From Thermopolyspora flexuosa (GTDB taxonomy: Bacteria > Actinomycetota > Actinomycetes > Streptosporangiales > Streptosporangiaceae), in assembly GCF_006716785.1 (NCBI RefSeq), contig NZ_VFPQ01000001.1, positions 3,286,001 to 3,350,000 of the forward strand: DNA of 64,000 nucleotides, read 5' to 3'. Below, in pieces: positions 11,068 to 20,761 of this stretch. The notes below the pieces were generated by a model. That model searched no databases, was not told where the DNA came from, and saw only the letters and a program-made list of their open reading frames with translations. The stretch's first letter is position 1. Every line of letters begins with the position of its first letter. A program made the translations under genes and the position numbers.

Positions 11068-11414
11068 ACACCCCCGGCATGCGGCACGGACGTGCCACGC
11101 AAAGCTTTGGTCAAGTGCGCCGCACCGCCCACCCCCGGCCCACCGCGCCCACCGTGACGGCGCCCGGCGAGCGGCCCCCTGAGGACGGCGACGACCACCC
11201 CTGGAAGCCGGACCGGGCCGCCGTCCGCGGCACCGGACGGCGGCCCGGCCGTCGTGTCACCTCCGTCACCGGGGCAGCGGGCACCGCGCCCGCCGCCGGG
11301 ACAGGCCCTCCGGCCGGCAGCGGCACCTGCCGCCGGGGGCCCGTTCACCGAGGCGGAGCGTCCGCCGCGCCGTACGCTCCGCCGGCCCCGACCGGCACAT
11401 CGGGGCCGGCGGGA

Positions 11415-12611
11415 TCAGCCGACGACGCAGTCGCGCAGGGTGACGTCGGGGTCGGCGATCCGGACCGGGTCGACCCGGTGGCGGCCCTCGATGAGGCGGC
11501 GGCCCTGCACCAGGTCGCGCGGGCGGTCGACGGTGAGGATCGCGGCGAGCCGCTCCTCGCCCGGCCGGCCGGTCAGCCAGCACACCGACCACTTGGCGTC
11601 CGCGGACGGCTCGCCCCGCGGCACCATGCGGGCTCCGGCGTGGTGGCCCGCGTACTGCACCATGCGGCCGAACTGCTCGGACCAGAAGTACGGCACCGGG
11701 TCGTAGACCGCCTCCTCGCCGAGCAGCGAGGCGACCGCGACCTCCGGGGCGCTGAGCGCGGTGTCCCAGTGCTCCACCCGCAGCCGCCGGGAGAACCGCC
11801 GTGACCACCAGGCGGCGCAGTCGCCCACGGCGACCACGCCGGGCATGGTGGTGCGCAGATGGGCGTCGGTGAGCACGCCGTCGCCGAGCTCGACGCCGGA
11901 GCCCTCCAGCCAGTCGACCGCCGGCCGTACCCCGACGCCGGTCACCACCACGTCGGCCTCGACGAAGGTGCCGTCGCCGAGGGTGACCCCGCCCACGTCC
12001 ACCGACTCGACCTTCGCCTCCAGCAGGAGCTTGACGTCGGCCTCGGCGTACCAGGACGTGGTGTACGCCCCGACGGCCGGGCCGAGGGCCGCCGCCAGCG
12101 GGGTCGGGCCCGCCTCAACCACGGTCACCTCGCAGCCCGCCCGGCGCGCCGCGGTCGCGACCTCCGCGCCGATCCAGCCCGCGCCCACCACGACCACCCG
12201 GGTGCGCGGGGTGAGCAGCGCGCGCAGCGCGAGCGCGTCGTCGATGGTCCGCAGCACGTGCTGCGGGCCGTCGCCGGGCAGCCGGATCGGCTTCGCCCCG
12301 GTGGCGATCACCAGTCCGTCGTACGGCACCTCGCCGGACGAGGTGAGCAGCACCCCTTCACGCAGGCCGGTCGCCACCACGCCGGTGCGCAGCTCGACGC
12401 CGAGGGCGTCGAGGTCGGCGTCGACCACCGTGCTGTCGGCCTCACCGGCGAGAACCGCCTTCGACAGCGGCGGCCGGTCGTAGGGGCGGTGCGGTTCCTC
12501 GCCGATCAGCGTGATCCTGCCGCTGAATCCGCGAGCCCGCAGTGCTTCGACGCTTCGCAAGCCGGCCAGGCCGGCACCCACCACAACGACATGATTCACA
12601 ACGCCGACCAT
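11415..12611 (-). CDS. NAD(P)/FAD-dependent oxidoreductase, ferredoxin/rubredoxin reductase type
   Basis: A 398-aa flavoprotein that would move electrons between NAD(P)H and a ferredoxin-like partner. The N-terminal FAD Rossmann motif VVVVGAGLAGLRSVEALRA, the RPYDRPPLSK motif typical of ferredoxin reductases of the rubredoxin/putidaredoxin type, the NAD-binding VVVVGAGWIGAEVATAARRAG near residue 145 and the FAD-closing PGVVAVGDCAAW near residue 275 are all present. The reductase C-terminal domain (FWSEQFGRMVQYAGHHAG) follows. The ATG at 12611 (MVGVVNHVVVVG) starts right before the first strand; longer frames upstream are non-coding in character. No ferredoxin or P450 gene adjoins it, so the partner is unknown. 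Confidence 0.9.
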   Translation of the reverse strand: MVGVVNHVVVVGAGLAGLRSVEALRARGFSGRITLIGEEPHRPYDRPPLSKAVLAGEADSTVVDADLDALGVELRTGVVATGLREGVLLTSSGEVPYDGLVIATGAKPIRLPGDGPQHVLRTIDDALALRALLTPRTRVVVVGAGWIGAEVATAARRAGCEVTVVEAGPTPLAAALGPAVGAYTTSWYAEADVKLLLEAKVESVDVGGVTLGDGTFVEADVVVTGVGVRPAVDWLEGSGVELGDGVLTDAHLRTTMPGVVAVGDCAAWWSRRFSRRLRVEHWDTALSAPEVAVASLLGEEAVYDPVPYFWSEQFGRMVQYAGHHAGARMVPRGEPSADAKWSVCWLTGRPGEERLAAILTVDRPRDLVQGRRLIEGRHRVDPVRIADPDVTLRDCVVG

Positions 12612-13153
12612 AAACGGCGATGCCGCCCTCGCGCTAACCGCGTTTTGGTGACAGGTTCGCTCACCGGCGCCCGAATTCATTGATGAGACCACGCGCGGCG
12701 GCACGAACCGCGCCGGGGTCACGCCCGGCCCGCCGCAGGGCGCGCACGTGCCACGCCTTCCCGCCGGTCAGGAGGGGGCGCGTTTCGGACGGACAGCGAC
12801 AGGTCAGCGGCCCTGCGTGCGGCGTCCGCCCGGGACGGAAATCCGCGTGGGTGGAAGTTTCAGCAGCCTCCCACTTCAACCGTGGTTACCGCATGTCAAC
12901 ATCTGCTGAAAAGTCAGGTCCTTCGGTACGCGTCCGGGCGCACCACCGAGAAAAAGCATATTTTTCCATGGATTTCGGACGTCCCTGCGGGCACCCCCAC
13001 CGAAACGCACCGGCGACGCGCACGAGGTCTCGGTGACCGAGGGGTGACCTAAGGTCGTTATCCGGCGTCGCAAACGTTTTCGGTGATTGCATTCGATCGA
13101 TCGCGCCGGGGTGGGCGGGACACGCCGGTCGCGCCGCGGTGATCGGGCACGGC
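12612..13153. other. Intergenic region upstream of the thi operon
   Basis: 540 nt between the divergent flavoprotein gene and the repeat/riboswitch region. No convincing gene; short Arg-rich frames on both strands only. AT-richer patches near 12900-12970 could contain promoters but I cannot assign one. Confidence 0.45.
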
Positions 13154-13223
13154 GAATCGGCCGCGTGGAATCGGCCGCGTGGAATCGGCCGCGTGGAATC
13201 GGCAGGGTGCGATCGGCCGCGTG
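13154..13223 (+). repeat. 14-bp tandem repeat, five units
   Basis: Three identical copies of GAATCGGCCGCGTG (13154, 13168, 13182) are followed by GAATCGGCAGGGTG (13196) and CGATCGGCCGCGTG (13210). It ends about 95 nt before the TPP riboswitch. The unit is not a multiple of three and lies outside any gene, so length changes would not disrupt a protein. Confidence 0.9.
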
Positions 13224-13315
13224 ATCGGCTTCGGGCCGCCGGCGGCCTCGCCGTACCCCGGCGGGACCCCGCCTCCCCTGGCGGTCCTGCCGGGAATAGG
13301 CTGATATAGGAACAA

Positions 13316-13410
13316 AACGCGCGGGAGCCCGGCGGCCGGGCTGAGAGGAGGGCGGGGAGGCCCTCGACCGCAGGAACCTGATCCGGGTCATACCGGCGAA
13401 GGGAGCGATA
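13316..13410 (+). promoter_or_regulatory. TPP riboswitch (THI element)
   Basis: Thiamine pyrophosphate aptamer directly ahead of thiO. The conserved GGGCTGAGAGG (pyrimidine-sensor side) begins near 13338, and the ACCTGATCCGGGTCATACCGG block (pyrophosphate side) with the closing CGAAGGGAGCG follows near 13376-13406. The 3' closing strand AAGGGAG is 10 nt from the thiO ATG and also serves as its ribosome binding site, so ligand binding would plausibly block translation initiation. No separate terminator hairpin is seen between aptamer and gene. Confidence 0.93.
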
Positions 13411-13417
13411 CAACCTC

Positions 13418-14611
13418 ATGAACGACACCGGGATCGACGGAGCGGCCCCGGACGTGCTCGTGGTCGGCGGCGGGATCATCGGGCTCGCCGTGGCCTGGCG
13501 CGCGGTACGGGACGGACGGAGCGTCGCGGTGGTCGATCCCTCCCCCGGCTCGGGCGCCTCGCACGCGGCGGCGGGCATGCTCGCCCCGGTGAGCGAGGTG
13601 ACCTACACCGACGAGCCCCTGTTGCAGCTCGGCCTGGAGTCGCTGCGGCGGTGGCCGGCGTTCGCCGCCGAGCTGACCGAGGCCACCGGCATCGACCTCG
13701 ACTACCGCGCCGACGGCACGCTCGCCGTCGCGTTCAACCCCGACGACATGGCGGCGCTCGACGAGCTCGGCGCCTTCATGCGCAGCCTCGGGCTGGAGGT
13801 GACCCGGCTCACCGGGCGTGAGTGCCGCCGCCTCGAGCCGATGCTCGCCCCCGCCGTCTCCGGCGGCATGCTCGCCGAGCACGACGCCTGGGTGGACCCC
13901 CGGCGGGTGACCAGGGCCCTCGCCACGGTCGTCGAGCGCCTCGGCGTGCCGGTGCACCGCGAGCGGGTCACCGGCTTCCTGTTCACCGGCTCCGGCGACG
14001 ATCCCAAGGCGTGCCGGGGCGTACGGCTCGCCGGCGGGGACGGCCTGCCCGCCGGCCAGGTGGTGCTCGCCGCGGGCGCGTGGTCGGGCTTCGTCGACGG
14101 GCTGCCGCCCGGCGTGCTGCCGCCGGTACGGCCGGTGAAGGGCCAGATCATGCGGCTGCGCGCGGAGCGGCCGCTGCTCGGCCACTGCGTGCGCGGCATG
14201 GTGTACGGCTCGCCCGCGTACCTCGTGCCGCGGCGGGACGGCGAGCTCGTGCTCGGCGCCACCCAGGAGGAGATGGGCTTCGACGAGCGGGTGACCGCGG
14301 GCGGCCTGTGGGAGCTGCTGCGCGACGCCCGCGAGCTGGTGCCCGGGATCACCGAGCTGGAGCTGGTCGACGTGGTCGCCCGGCCGCGCCCGGGCACGCC
14401 CGACAACCTGCCGATGATCGGCCCGAGCGCCGTCGACGGGCTCGTCCTCGCCACCGGCCACCATCGCAACGGCATCCTGCTCGCTCCGCTCACCGCCGAC
14501 ACCGCGCTGGCGGAGGACCGGTCCGTGGTGGCGGCCTGCTCGCCGGCGCGCTTCGCCAAGCACGGGCCGGACCAGGGCGACGGCCGTGACGACGTGTCCA
14601 CCACTCGCTGA
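13418..14611 (+). CDS. thiO: Glycine oxidase
   Basis: FAD enzyme oxidising glycine to dehydroglycine (iminoglycine) for the thiazole moiety of thiamine. The 397-aa protein begins with the dinucleotide-binding motif VLVVGGGIIGLAVAWRAVRDG, then GASHAAAGMLAP, the ThiO/DAAO signature, and ends with ATGHHRNGILLAPLTADTALA, the usual C-terminal active-site stretch. The ATG lies just behind the TPP riboswitch. thiS starts 17 nt after its stop and thiG follows, giving thiO-thiS-thiG; thiF-type adenylyltransferase is not in the window. Confidence 0.95.
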   Translation: MNDTGIDGAAPDVLVVGGGIIGLAVAWRAVRDGRSVAVVDPSPGSGASHAAAGMLAPVSEVTYTDEPLLQLGLESLRRWPAFAAELTEATGIDLDYRADGTLAVAFNPDDMAALDELGAFMRSLGLEVTRLTGRECRRLEPMLAPAVSGGMLAEHDAWVDPRRVTRALATVVERLGVPVHRERVTGFLFTGSGDDPKACRGVRLAGGDGLPAGQVVLAAGAWSGFVDGLPPGVLPPVRPVKGQIMRLRAERPLLGHCVRGMVYGSPAYLVPRRDGELVLGATQEEMGFDERVTAGGLWELLRDARELVPGITELELVDVVARPRPGTPDNLPMIGPSAVDGLVLATGHHRNGILLAPLTADTALAEDRSVVAACSPARFAKHGPDQGDGRDDVSTTR

Positions 14612-14628
14612 CGAACAGGGGAGTGCCT

Positions 14629-14829
14629 ATGCGAGTCACGATCAACGGCACCGACCACGAGCTGCCCGCGGGCGCCACGGTGGCGCAGGCCGTACGGGCG
14701 CTCACCGAGCGGACCACCGGCGTCGCCGTGGCGGTGAACGACGAGGTGATCGCGCGTGGCGCGTGGGACTCGACGCCGTTGGCGGAGGCCGACCGCGTCG
14801 AGGTGCTCACGGCGGTGCAGGGTGGTTGA
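14629..14829 (+). CDS. thiS: Sulfur carrier protein ThiS
   Basis: A 66-aa ubiquitin-like sulfur carrier; its C-terminal thiocarboxylate donates sulfur to thiazole synthase. The ending TAVQGG supplies the required Gly-Gly terminus, and VTINGTDHELPAGATVAQAVRALT and VAVAVNDEVIARGAWDST match the family. I use the ATG at 14629 because AGGGGAG precedes it by 5 nt; a GTG two codons earlier would overlap that site. Confidence 0.94.
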   Translation: MRVTINGTDHELPAGATVAQAVRALTERTTGVAVAVNDEVIARGAWDSTPLAEADRVEVLTAVQGG

Positions 14830-14840
14830 GCGGCGGATGA

Positions 14841-15680
<840 letters not shown>

Positions 15681-15998
15681 CAACCGAGCCCGACACCGCC
15701 CGGCCCGCGTGCCCGCCCGGTGTGATCCGCCCGGTGCGTGACACGCGGGCCGGGCCGCTCACGGGCGCGCGGCCGAGACCGCCGCCGCACGGCACGCCGT
15801 CGCGCGCGTGGAGCGCGCCCGGACGGGCACCGGGCTCCCGCGGCGCGCCCCGGCGGGGTGCGCCCGCGCGGTCTTGGAGCGTTTCCGTAGCCGTTTCCGC
15901 GCAGGGGTTCAACGGAGGGTAGGCCGAGGGGCACGGCTCGGCATCGGTTTCGGGCGTCGAGACCTGCCCGGGCACAAAGCCGCCGTAAACTCGCCCCC
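15681..15998. other. 318-nt intergenic region, no feature seen
   Basis: Separates thiG from the kinase gene. GC-rich with inverted GC blocks but no clear terminator T-run, repeat or small gene. A promoter for the kinase is expected here but I cannot place it. Confidence 0.45.
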
Positions 15999-17996
15999 GT
16001 GGACACGACGCTTGCGGACCCTCTGGTGGGGCGGCTCCTGGACGGACGCTATCGCGTCGAATCCAGGCTCGCCCGGGGTGGCATGGCCTCGGTGTACCTC
16101 GCGATGGACGTCCGGCTCGACCGCACGGTCGCCGTGAAGGTGATGCACCGCTCCCTCGCCGAGGATCCGTCCTTCGTCCAGCGCTTCATCGGCGAGGCGA
16201 AGTCCGTCGCCAGGCTCTCGCACCCGAACGTGGTGCAGGTGTTCGACCAGGGCATCGACGGGGAGCACGTCTACCTGTCGATGGAGTACGTGCCGGGGCG
16301 CACGCTCCGCGACGTGCTGCGGGAACGCGGCAGGTTACCCGCCCGCGAGGCCCTGGAGATCATGATCCCGGTGCTCGCCGCGCTCGCCGCGGCGCACCGG
16401 GCCGGCTTCGTGCACCGCGACATCAAGCCGGAGAACGTGCTGATCGCCGACGACGGCCGGGTGAAGGTGGTCGACTTCGGGCTCGCGAAGGCGATCGAGG
16501 GCAGCAACCACCAGACCCGCACCGGCTTCATGATCGGCACGATCGCGTACATGTCGCCGGAGCAGGTGACCGACGGCCGGGCGGACGCGCGCAGCGACGT
16601 CTACGCCGCCGGGATCACGCTCTTCGAGCTGCTCACCGGGCGGCAGCCGTACGCGAGCGAGAGCCCGATGTCGGTGGCCTACAAGCACGTGCACGAGAGC
16701 GTGCCGCCGCCCTCCAGCGTGGTCCCGGGCATCCCGGCGGAGATAGACCGGCTCGTGCTCGACGCGACCGCGAAGAACGCCGACGACCGGCCGGCCGACG
16801 CGGGCGCCATGCTCGTCGCGGCCGTGGAGGTGCACCGTTCGCTCCCGCCGGACGGCGCACCGGCCCCGGACGCGGACGCGCCGACCCGGCTCGTCGACCT
16901 CGAGACGGCCTCCGCCGGCGGCTCCTCCGCCGCGGACGCGGACGGGCCCGCCGAGCTCGGGCCGAACCGCACGATGATCCAGCCGCGGAGCGAGCTGCCG
17001 ACCCGGGCCTCCCGGTCCCGGTCGCGGCGGCGGCTGCGGCCGCAGTGGATCGTGATCGGCGTGCTGTCGGCGCTGATGCTCGCGGGCATCGGGTTCACCG
17101 CCTGGTACTTCTCCCAGGGGCGCTACACCACGGTGCCCAACCTGATCAACAAGAACATCGTCGCCGCGCAGAACGAGGCGACCAAGCTCGGCTTCCAGGT
17201 CACCATCGCCAAGGCCGAGAACAGCAACGAGATCGAGGAGAACAAGGTGCTGCGCACCGAGCCCGCGTACGGCTCGAGCGTGCCCAAGGGCTCCCCGCTC
17301 GTTCTCGTGCCCTCGGCCGGGCCGGTGAAGATCCCGGTGCCGAACGTGGCGAACCTGAGCGAGGCCGAGGCCCGGTCGAAGATCGCCGAGGCCGGGCTCA
17401 CCGTGGGCAAGGTGATCAAGCAGGGCAGCGCCGACGTGCCGCGCGGCCTGGTGATCCGGACGAGCCCGCAGATCGGGTCGAAGGTGCGGGAGGGCCGCGC
17501 GATCACCATCGTGATCAGCTCCGGCCTGCTCATGCCCGACGTGACCGGGATGCCGCGGGAGCAGGCCGAGCAGTTCCTCCGCGAGAAGGGGTTCAACCCC
17601 CAGGTCGTGGAGCAGGTCGACGACGCCCAGCCGGGCACCGTGATCGCGCAGAACCCGGCCGCCGGCGCTCCGGTCGACAAGGGCGCGGTCGTGCAGATCA
17701 CGGTGGCGAAGCGCCCCGACAACGTCCTCTGCCTCAGCCCGTTCGGGCCCTGCCAGGAGGGCGGCCCCGGCCACAACCCGAACGAGGGCGGCCCCGGCGC
17801 GAACTGGCCCGGCGGCGAGCAGACGCTCGTCAACGTGCCCGACGTCCGGTTCAAGGACGTCCGGGACGCCCGCGAGGAGCTGCATCGGGCCGGCTTCAAG
17901 GTGCGGGTCCGCGACGTGGCGCGGTCGGGCCGCGTGTTCGCCCAGCACCCGATGGGCCAGGCCCCGTCCGGCAGCCACATCACGCTCTGGCACTGA
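15999..17996 (+). CDS. Membrane Ser/Thr protein kinase with four PASTA domains
   Basis: Eukaryotic-type receptor kinase of the PknB/PknL kind, 665 aa. The cytoplasmic kinase domain spans about residues 18-275: glycine loop ARGGMASVY, ATP-anchoring Lys47 in VAVKVMH, catalytic HRDIKPEN (Asp141), DFG at 159-161, activation segment TGFMIGTIAYMSPEQ. A Pro/Ala-rich acidic juxtamembrane stretch leads to an Arg-rich stop and a single transmembrane helix at about 350-371. Outside follow four PASTA repeats starting near 376, 444, 511 and 600; a Gly/Pro linker containing CLSPFGPC separates repeats three and four. PASTA domains sense muropeptides or lipid II, so a cell-wall-linked role is likely. Its neighbourhood includes an Rv2175c-type protein, the known substrate class of PknL. 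GTG start. Confidence 0.95.
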   Translation: MDTTLADPLVGRLLDGRYRVESRLARGGMASVYLAMDVRLDRTVAVKVMHRSLAEDPSFVQRFIGEAKSVARLSHPNVVQVFDQGIDGEHVYLSMEYVPGRTLRDVLRERGRLPAREALEIMIPVLAALAAAHRAGFVHRDIKPENVLIADDGRVKVVDFGLAKAIEGSNHQTRTGFMIGTIAYMSPEQVTDGRADARSDVYAAGITLFELLTGRQPYASESPMSVAYKHVHESVPPPSSVVPGIPAEIDRLVLDATAKNADDRPADAGAMLVAAVEVHRSLPPDGAPAPDADAPTRLVDLETASAGGSSAADADGPAELGPNRTMIQPRSELPTRASRSRSRRRLRPQWIVIGVLSALMLAGIGFTAWYFSQGRYTTVPNLINKNIVAAQNEATKLGFQVTIAKAENSNEIEENKVLRTEPAYGSSVPKGSPLVLVPSAGPVKIPVPNVANLSEAEARSKIAEAGLTVGKVIKQGSADVPRGLVIRTSPQIGSKVREGRAITIVISSGLLMPDVTGMPREQAEQFLREKGFNPQVVEQVDDAQPGTVIAQNPAAGAPVDKGAVVQITVAKRPDNVLCLSPFGPCQEGGPGHNPNEGGPGANWPGGEQTLVNVPDVRFKDVRDAREELHRAGFKVRVRDVARSGRVFAQHPMGQAPSGSHITLWH

Positions 17997-18116
17997 GCCG
18001 CCCGCCCGGGCCGGGCGCGTGGGCCGCCGCCCCGCCCCGGCCGGGCCCCGCGGCGCGCGAGCCGTACGGCCCGGCCCGCGAGATCGCCGCGCCGATGGTG
18101 CAGGCCCGGTACGCGG

Positions 18117-19280
18117 TCAGGTGCGCAGCTCCGGCTCGGTGGCCGCGATCCGGGCCGCGAGCCGCTCCAGCAACGGCCCGGCATGGGCGATGCAGACGTC
18201 CGGGTCGGGCTCCAGGTCGGTGAGCGCGTACGCGGCGCGGATGCCCGCCGCGCGGAGCCGGTCGTCGTCGAGCGTGCGCCGCCCGCAGACCGCGATCACC
18301 GGCACGCCGCGCCGCCCGGCCGCCTCGGCCACGCCCGCCGGGGCCTTGCCGCGCAGCGTCTGCTCGTCCAGCGACCCCTCCCCGGTGATCACCAGGCGGG
18401 CGCCGTCGAGCAGCGCGTCGAAGCCGAGCACGCCGAGCAGGTAGCGGATTCCGGGCTCGATCCGCGCCCCCAGGAACGCCATCGCGGCGAACCCCACGCC
18501 CCCGGCGGCCCCCGCCCCGGGCCGCTCCGCGTACGGGACGCCGTCCCCCTCGCCCACCGTGCGCGCGGCGACGCGGGCGAACCGGCTCAGCCCCTCCTCG
18601 AGCACGGCGACGTCGGCCGGGGAGGCGCCCTTCTGCGGGCCGTACACCGCGGCCGCGCCGTGCGGGCCGAGCAGCGGGTTGTCCACGTCGCTCGCCACCA
18701 CCACCTCGGCGCCGGCCCGCAGCCCGGAGACGTCGATCCGGGCGAGCCGGCGCAGCGCGGCCCCGCCCGGGGGCAGGTCCCGGCCCGCCTCGTCGAGCAG
18801 CCGGACGCCGAGGGCCTGGAGCATGCCCGCGCCGCCGTCGGTGCACGCGCTGCCGCCCAAGCCGAGCACGATCCGGCGGGCGCCGCGGCGCAGCGCGTGG
18901 CCGATGAGCACGCCGGTGCCGTGGCTGGAGGCGGTGAGCGGGGCCGGCCCGGCGGGCAGCCGGCGCAGCCCGGACGCCTCGGCGAGCTCGATCACGGCCA
19001 CCGGGCCGTCGCCGTCCGGCGCGGCGGGCCGCCACGCGTACGCGGCGGTCACCGGCTCGCCGGTCGGGCCCGGCACCTCCACCCGAACCCGGGTGAGGCC
19101 GCGGCTCACCACGGCGTCCACGGTGCCGTCCCCACCGTCGGCCACCGGCACCGCGACGGTGCGGACGCGCGGCCCCAGCCCGGCGGCGACGTGCTCGGCC
19201 ACCTCGGCCGCGGTGAGCGACCCCTTGAACTTGTCGGAGGCGATGACGACGTGCCCGCCCGCCCGGCCGTGACCGGTCAC
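18117..19280 (-). CDS. Glycerate 2-kinase, GlxK/GarK family
   Basis: ATP-dependent phosphorylation of glycerate, returning it to lower glycolysis. The 387-aa protein has the family's ASDKFKGSLTAAEVAEHVAAGL start, VADGGDGTVDAV, a glycine-rich LGLGGSACTDGGAGMLQALGVRLLD core, ASDVDNPLLGPHGAAAVYGPQKGA, RLVITGEGSLDEQTLRGKAPAGVA and a C-terminal cysteine region. The GTG at 19280 follows GGGGA; the start is uncertain by about ten codons because the N-terminus is Gly/Arg-rich. It is divergent from endonuclease IV and convergent with the kinase gene. Confidence 0.92.
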   Translation of the reverse strand: MTGHGRAGGHVVIASDKFKGSLTAAEVAEHVAAGLGPRVRTVAVPVADGGDGTVDAVVSRGLTRVRVEVPGPTGEPVTAAYAWRPAAPDGDGPVAVIELAEASGLRRLPAGPAPLTASSHGTGVLIGHALRRGARRIVLGLGGSACTDGGAGMLQALGVRLLDEAGRDLPPGGAALRRLARIDVSGLRAGAEVVVASDVDNPLLGPHGAAAVYGPQKGASPADVAVLEEGLSRFARVAARTVGEGDGVPYAERPGAGAAGGVGFAAMAFLGARIEPGIRYLLGVLGFDALLDGARLVITGEGSLDEQTLRGKAPAGVAEAAGRRGVPVIAVCGRRTLDDDRLRAAGIRAAYALTDLEPDPDVCIAHAGPLLERLAARIAATEPELRT

Positions 19281-19525
19281 CGCGGGTCCCCGGCGGCGGC
19301 GAGCCGTACCGCGGTCCACTCCCCCATCAGGCGCTCCTTCGCGTCGGCGTTCCCGGCCCAGGTCAGGGTACGGCCTGCCGCCGCGGCCGGGAAACGGCCG
19401 GCGACCACGCCGGGCGGTGCGCCGGTTCCGGCCACCGCCGGCGATGCCGGTAGCGTGGAGGCGCGGGGGAACGCCCCGCGGCGGCCCGCCGGGCGCGGGC
19501 CGGAACGGTCGAGGTGAGGGACACG

Positions 19526-20371
19526 ATGGCGGAGAGGTCCACGCCGATCGGCGGGCATGTCTTCGTGGCGGGCGGCCTGGCGAAGGGCGGCCTGGCCTAC
19601 GCGGCCGAGATCGGCGCCGAGGTGATCCAGGTGTTCGTGAGCAACCCGCGCGGCTGGGCGCTGCCCGCGGGCGACCCGGCGCAGGACGCGCGGCTGCGCG
19701 AGTCCGGCATGCCGGTCTTCGTGCACGCGTCGTACCTCGTCAACCTCGGCTCCCCCACCCCGGAGACGCTGCGGAACTCGGTGGAGTCGCTGCGGCACGC
19801 GCTGCGCCGCGGCGCCGAGATCGGCGCCCGGGGCGTGGTGGTGCACACCGGCTCGGCGGTGACCCAGTCCCACGAGCAGGCGCTGCGCCAGGTGCGCGAG
19901 CACCTGCTCCCGCTGCTCGACGAGATCCCCGAGGACGGGCCCGACCTGCTGCTGGAGTCGATGGCCGGGCAGGGCCGCATGCTGTGCGCCACCGTGCAGG
20001 ACCTCGAGCCGTACCTCGCCGCGCTCGACTTCCACCCGCGGGCGAACGTGTGCCTCGACACCTGCCACGTGTTCGCCGCGGGCCACGACCTCGCCGCCCC
20101 CGGCGGGGTGGCCGAGACCCTCGACGCCCTCGACCGGGTGGCGCCCGGGCGGCTCAAGCTCATCCACGCGAACGACTCCAAGGACCCGTGCGGATCCCGC
20201 CGGGACCGGCACGAGAACATCGGCGCGGGGCACATCGGAGCGCAGGCGTTCGCCGAGCTGATGCGGCACCCGGTGGCCGCGGGCGTGCCGCTGTGCATCG
20301 AGACCCCGGGCAAGGGCGAGAAGCATCGCGAGGACATCGAGCTGCTGAAGAAGCTGCGGGACAGCGCCTGA
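19526..20371 (+). CDS. nfo: Deoxyribonuclease IV (apurinic/apyrimidinic endonuclease)
   Basis: Zinc-dependent TIM-barrel nuclease that cuts DNA at abasic sites in base excision repair. The 281-aa protein shows GGHVFVAGGLAKGGLAYAAEIGAEVIQVFVSNPRGW, FVHASYLVNLGSP, VVHTGSAV, LLLESMAGQG, CLDTCHVFAAGHDL, LIHANDSKDPCGSRRDRHENIGAGHIG and CIETPGKGEKH, together supplying the His/Glu/Asp metal ligands. The ATG at 19526 follows GAGGTGAGG with correct spacing; an upstream GTG at 19514 sits inside that site. Confidence 0.95.
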   Translation: MAERSTPIGGHVFVAGGLAKGGLAYAAEIGAEVIQVFVSNPRGWALPAGDPAQDARLRESGMPVFVHASYLVNLGSPTPETLRNSVESLRHALRRGAEIGARGVVVHTGSAVTQSHEQALRQVREHLLPLLDEIPEDGPDLLLESMAGQGRMLCATVQDLEPYLAALDFHPRANVCLDTCHVFAAGHDLAAPGGVAETLDALDRVAPGRLKLIHANDSKDPCGSRRDRHENIGAGHIGAQAFAELMRHPVAAGVPLCIETPGKGEKHREDIELLKKLRDSA

Positions 20372-20761
20372 GACAGCGCCTCACGAGAGCGCCCGACCGG
20401 CGAGGGGAGCGTCCGGCGTGGCGGGTGGGCGCCCGCCGATGCGCCCGCCCCCGAATGGCGTATCGCTCGGGCCCCTGGTGGGGCGTCGCCCACGCCGCCA
20501 CGCCGTGGCCGGCGGGCCCTTCGTCCCCCCGGCGAGGGCCCGCCGGCCGGTGCTCCGCCGCCGTCGCCGCCCGCACCCCTCCCCGGACGACGCGGCGGCG
20601 GAGATCACCGTGTGAACCGTCCCGGTGCTGCGTCTTCCCCCCCGTTCACCGGGCCGGTTCCGCTCCGACGTGAACGACTCTACGAGCCGCCTCGGGTAAC
20701 AGGTAGATCTCGACCCCGGCCACTCGATAAACGGTGTGTAACCGTCGGTGTACGGAGCGTA
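20372..20761. other. 390-nt intergenic region, no feature seen
   Basis: Between convergent nfo and the symporter gene. No convincing frame, no T-tailed hairpin. Slightly AT-richer around 20680-20760. Confidence 0.4.

Noticed and set aside
10682-11100. Search for a TPP riboswitch ahead of thiE
   Set aside because: No CTGAGA...ACCTGAT-type blocks are present; thiE is instead coupled to the Rv2175c-type gene.
13154-13223. Possible CRISPR array
   Set aside because: The 14-bp units are directly adjacent with no spacers, and no cas gene is present.
12876-13578. Overlapping minus-strand frames across the repeat region
   Set aside because: They translate the 14-bp repeat and the antisense of the TPP riboswitch; no family signal.
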